From JANOQP01 sp044227705 (lineage in GTDB: Bacteria > Bacteroidota > Bacteroidia > Chitinophagales > Saprospiraceae), in assembly GCA_044227705.1 (NCBI GenBank), contig JBGAWE010000019.1, forward strand, positions 1-33,113: DNA of 33,113 nucleotides, given 5' to 3'. Numbering within the stretch: the first letter of the stretch is position 1; each line of letters begins with the position of its first letter. The translations under genes were made by a program, and so were the position numbers. Of this stretch, positions 31,019 to 33,113 are shown in pieces. The notes beneath the pieces are model-generated. The model was not told where the DNA came from, ran no database searches, and saw only the letters and a list, made by a program, of their open reading frames with translations.

Positions 31019-31951
31019 ATGGCCGAAAAACAGCCGAAAACCACCAGCCACGCCACCGGCCACATCATCCAGAGCCTCGTCGTCAACCTCCTCATCGCCT
31101 CGGCGAAGGGGGTGGCGGCCGTCTTCACCCGCTCTGGCGCGATGCTCGCCGAGACCATCCACTCGTTCAGCGACTGCGCCAACCAGGCCTTGCTTCTGCT
31201 CGGCGTGAAGAAATCGTCGCGCCCGCCCGACGAGCGGCACCCGCTGGGCTACGGGCGCGAGCTTTACTTCTGGTCGTTCATGGTGGCGATGCTGCTCTTC
31301 TCGGTCGGCGGGATGTTCTCCATCTATGAGGGCTTCCACAAGATGCAGCACCCGGAGCCGCCCGAGCACCTGATGTGGGGCATCGGCATCCTCGTTTTTT
31401 CCATCGCGCTGGAGGGCTATGCCACTTTTTCCAACATCAAGGAACTGAACGCTCGGCGCGGCGGCACCGGCTTCCTCCGTTACCTGCGCGAGACGAAGGA
31501 CAGCGACCTCGTCGTCATCTTCGGCGAGAACTCGGCCGCCGTGCTGGGCCTCGCGGTGGCCATCGCCTCGATGCTCGCCGCGCACTTCACCGGCGACGGG
31601 CGGTGGGACGCGCTCGGCTCCATCCTCATCGGGGTGATTCTCATCGGGGTCGCCATCTTTTTGAGCCGAGAGGTCAAGTCGCTGCTCATCGGCGAAGCGG
31701 CCGACCCAGTCATCAGCGAGACGGCCCGCCAGATCGCCGTCGACCACCCCGACATCAACAAGCTCATCAACTGCATCACCATCCAACAGGGGCCGGGCGA
31801 GGTGCTGGCCTGCGTCAAAATCAAGTGCGAGCCGCACCTGACCGCCGTCGAGGTGAGCGGCCTCATCAACCAATTCGAGGCACGGCTGCGCGAGGCCTGC
31901 CCCGAGGTCAGGTGGCTCTACATCGAACCCGATTTGGAGGAGTGGAAGTGA
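31019..31951 (+). CDS. Cation diffusion facilitator (CDF) metal transporter
   Basis: The 310-residue inner-membrane protein has six helices, for example IIQSLVVNLLIASAKGVAAVF, FWSFMVAMLLFSVGGMFSIYEGF, WGIGILVFSIALEGYATFS and WDALGSILIGVILIGVAIFL. Helix II carries the metal motif in ETIHSFSDCANQ (HSxxDxxN) and helix V has GENSAAVLGLAVA, where N-S replaces the more common HxxxD. This ZnT9-like substitution is seen in a CDF subgroup (SLC30A9 type) that also has the GYGRE(L/R)YFW stretch found here. The C-terminal cytoplasmic domain has the CDF fold region (EVLACVKIKCEPHLTAVEVSGLINQFEARLREACPEVRWLYIEPD). It exports or moves Zn or similar ions; the ion is not decided by the sequence. A GC-rich hairpin follows the stop. 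Confidence 0.88.
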   Translation: MAEKQPKTTSHATGHIIQSLVVNLLIASAKGVAAVFTRSGAMLAETIHSFSDCANQALLLLGVKKSSRPPDERHPLGYGRELYFWSFMVAMLLFSVGGMFSIYEGFHKMQHPEPPEHLMWGIGILVFSIALEGYATFSNIKELNARRGGTGFLRYLRETKDSDLVVIFGENSAAVLGLAVAIASMLAAHFTGDGRWDALGSILIGVILIGVAIFLSREVKSLLIGEAADPVISETARQIAVDHPDINKLINCITIQQGPGEVLACVKIKCEPHLTAVEVSGLINQFEARLREACPEVRWLYIEPDLEEWK

Positions 31952-31970
31952 ACCTCGGCCGCTCGCGCAA

Positions 31971-32003
31971 GTTGTTGGCCCCGAGTCCTCGGGGCTAGAC
32001 AAC
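31971..32003 (+). terminator. Hairpin after the CDF gene
   Basis: CCCCGAG (31979-31985) and CTCGGGG (31988-31994) form a tight stem, extended outwards by GTTGT (31971-31975) and ACAAC. It starts 20 bases after the CDF stop. No T-run, so termination is only probable. Confidence 0.45.
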
Positions 32004-32012
32004 GGCCGCTTG

Positions 32013-32040
32013 CACCATTATCAATTGACAATTCACCATT
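32013..32040. repeat. Array of four 7-base units before ftsY
   Basis: Units CACCATT, ATCAATT, GACAATT and CACCATT in exact 7-base register, ending 8 bases before the ftsY ATG at 32049. Confidence 0.65.
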
Positions 32041-32048
32041 AATAAAGG

Positions 32049-33008
32049 ATGTCTTTTTTCTCGAAATTCTTCTCCCGCGACAAAAAGGAGGACCTCGACC
32101 GGGGCCTCGAAAAGACGAAGGCGGGCTTTTTTGAAAAGATAAACCGCGCCGTCGCCGGCAAGAGCACGGTCGACGAGGAAGTGCTCGACGAACTCGAAGG
32201 CGCACTGATTTCGGCCGACGTCGGCCTCGAAACGGTGGTCAAAATCATAGAGCGCATCGAACGGCGCGTGGCGCGGGACAAGTACCTCAACACCACCGAG
32301 CTGCACGACATCCTGCGCGACGAAATCGTCGAGATCCTGGGCGAGAACCGGACAGTCGACACCGAGGATTTTGACATCCCCGCGGGCGCTCCGAAGCCGT
32401 ATGTGCTGATGGTCGTGGGAGTGAACGGCGTCGGGAAGACCACGACGATTGGCAAGCTCGCCTATCAGTTTCAGCAAAAAGGGCACAAAGTCGCGCTCGG
32501 CGCGGCAGACACTTTCCGCGCAGCCGCCGTCGACCAGCTCAAGATTTGGGCCGACCGCGTGGGCTGCCTCTTCTTTTCAAAAGGGATGAACACCGACCCG
32601 GCGGCCGTCGCCTACGAGAGCATTCAATTCGCCCGGCAAAACGGCGCCGATGTCTGCATCGTCGACACGGCCGGGCGGCTGCACACGAAGACCGGGCTGA
32701 TGCAGGAGCTTTCCAAAATCAAGCGGTCGATGGAAAAGTCGATGCCCGGCGCGCCGCACGACGTGCTGCTCGTGCTCGACGCGACGACCGGGCAGAACGC
32801 CATCGAGCAGGCCTAGCAGTTCACCGCTGCCACCGAACTGACCTGCCTCGCCTTGACAAAACTGGACGGGACGGCGAAAGGCGGCGTCGCGCTCGGCATC
32901 AGCGACCAGTTCAAAATCCCGATCCGCTACATCGGTGTGGGGGAGAAGATGGAGCAGTTGCAGGTGTTCAACAAAAGAGCGTTTGTTGAGTCGCTGTTCG
33001 GGAAGTGA
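32049..33008 (+). pseudogene. ftsY: Signal recognition particle receptor FtsY, interrupted by an in-frame TAG
   Basis: FtsY is the GTPase that receives the signal recognition particle at the membrane and is essential in most bacteria. Residues 1-110 are the short N domain usual in Bacteroidota; the G domain has GVNGVGKTT (124-132, G1), ADTFRAAAVDQL, and VDTAGRLH (205-212, G3). At codon 256 (32814-32816) the frame has TAG, where relatives have lysine or arginine (QAK/QAR-x-F). It then continues without shift to the natural end at 33008: QFTAATELTCLALTKLDGTAKGG (G4 motif TKLD at 270-273) and IPIRYIGVGEKMEQL. The total of 319 codons matches the family. Stopping at 255 residues would remove the guanine-specificity motif, so a read or assembly error (AAG to TAG is a single change), a recent mutation in part of the population, or readthrough are the options. 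Confidence 0.9.
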
Positions 33009-33013
33009 GGTTT

Positions 33014-33113
33014 TCAGGCGGGCATCCCGACCGGTTGGGTGAACTCCACGAAATGTCCGTCGGGGTCGACGACGACAATCTGGAAGGCCCCGTCGGGCCT
33101 AACCTTCGGCCCC
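33014..33113 (-). CDS. VOC / glyoxalase family protein, C-terminal part only
   Basis: The frame enters from the right edge and ends with TGA at 33014-33016. The 32 or so visible residues (VRPDGAFQIVVVDPDGHFVEFTQP) carry the signature end of vicinal-oxygen-chelate domains, DPDGHFVEF, in which the glutamate is a metal ligand. These proteins include glyoxalase I, dioxygenases and resistance proteins; the part seen does not tell which. It is convergent with ftsY, five bases from its stop. Confidence 0.7.
   Translation of the reverse strand, partial: GPKVRPDGAFQIVVVDPDGHFVEFTQPVGMPA

Noticed and set aside
32049..33008. Reassigned TAG codon (alternative genetic code) to explain ftsY
   Set aside because: TAG is the natural stop of the TolC-like gene (4345-4347), the DoxX-like gene (21768-21770) and the GldM-C gene (30877-30879).
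1..33113. tRNA, rRNA, insertion sequence or prophage genes
   Set aside because: The intergenic regions were read on both strands and none shows a cloverleaf, an rRNA segment, transposase motifs or terminal repeats with a target duplication.

Overview
The window looks like a piece of a GC-rich Bacteroidota chromosome, most likely from the Saprospiria/Lewinella side of the phylum. The evidence is a set of promoter boxes of the Bacteroidota type (TAnnTTTG, several with TTG or TTC 17-19 bases upstream), start codons without clear Shine-Dalgarno sequences, a Bacteroidota-type 2-oxoglutarate dehydrogenase and S20 protein, and homologues of the gliding/type IX secretion proteins GldM and GldN. No rRNA, tRNA, CRISPR array, transposase or phage gene was seen, and no stretch above 300 bases lacks a gene.

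Layout. 1-2103 (minus): the start of a secreted protein, a beta-barrel outer-membrane protein and an ATP-grasp enzyme. 2206-9351 (minus): a tightly packed surface-polysaccharide cluster, transcribed as flippase, glycosyltransferase (frameshifted), 36-residue membrane protein, O-antigen ligase/polymerase, short TolC-like protein, and a GT2 glycosyltransferase fused to a decayed sugar-transferase-like domain. 9410-13629 (minus): an AddA/RecB-type helicase whose nuclease site looks lost, and a secreted alpha/beta-hydrolase-like protein. 13815-15065 (plus): an HD domain fused to a Pycsar-effector-type membrane domain. 15105-17882 (minus): sucA, back to back with rpsT (18101, plus). 18428-20175 (minus): a DUF3179 protein translationally coupled to an AhpD-like protein. 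20385-22597: a lipoprotein, a DoxX-like protein and a DUF5995 protein. 22637-28242 (minus): a 1524-residue secreted protein of unknown function and a DUF937 protein. 28444-29031 (plus): a second HD protein. 29052-30879: a divergent pair made of a secreted two-repeat GldN-like protein and a secreted stand-alone GldM C-terminal domain. 31019-33113: a CDF metal transporter, ftsY with an internal amber codon, and the end of a VOC/glyoxalase protein.

The most interesting signals are: (1) the divergent GldM-C / double-GldN pair, which could be an unanchored relative of the T9SS periplasmic core; (2) the HD-PycTM fusion without a cyclase; (3) families of small repeats, namely 7-base-unit arrays at three gene starts and a 33-base palindrome found both between convergent genes and translated in frame inside a glycosyltransferase; (4) three disrupted conserved genes (ftsY amber, rpsT early stop, glycosyltransferase frameshift), which suggest either consensus errors or real decay.
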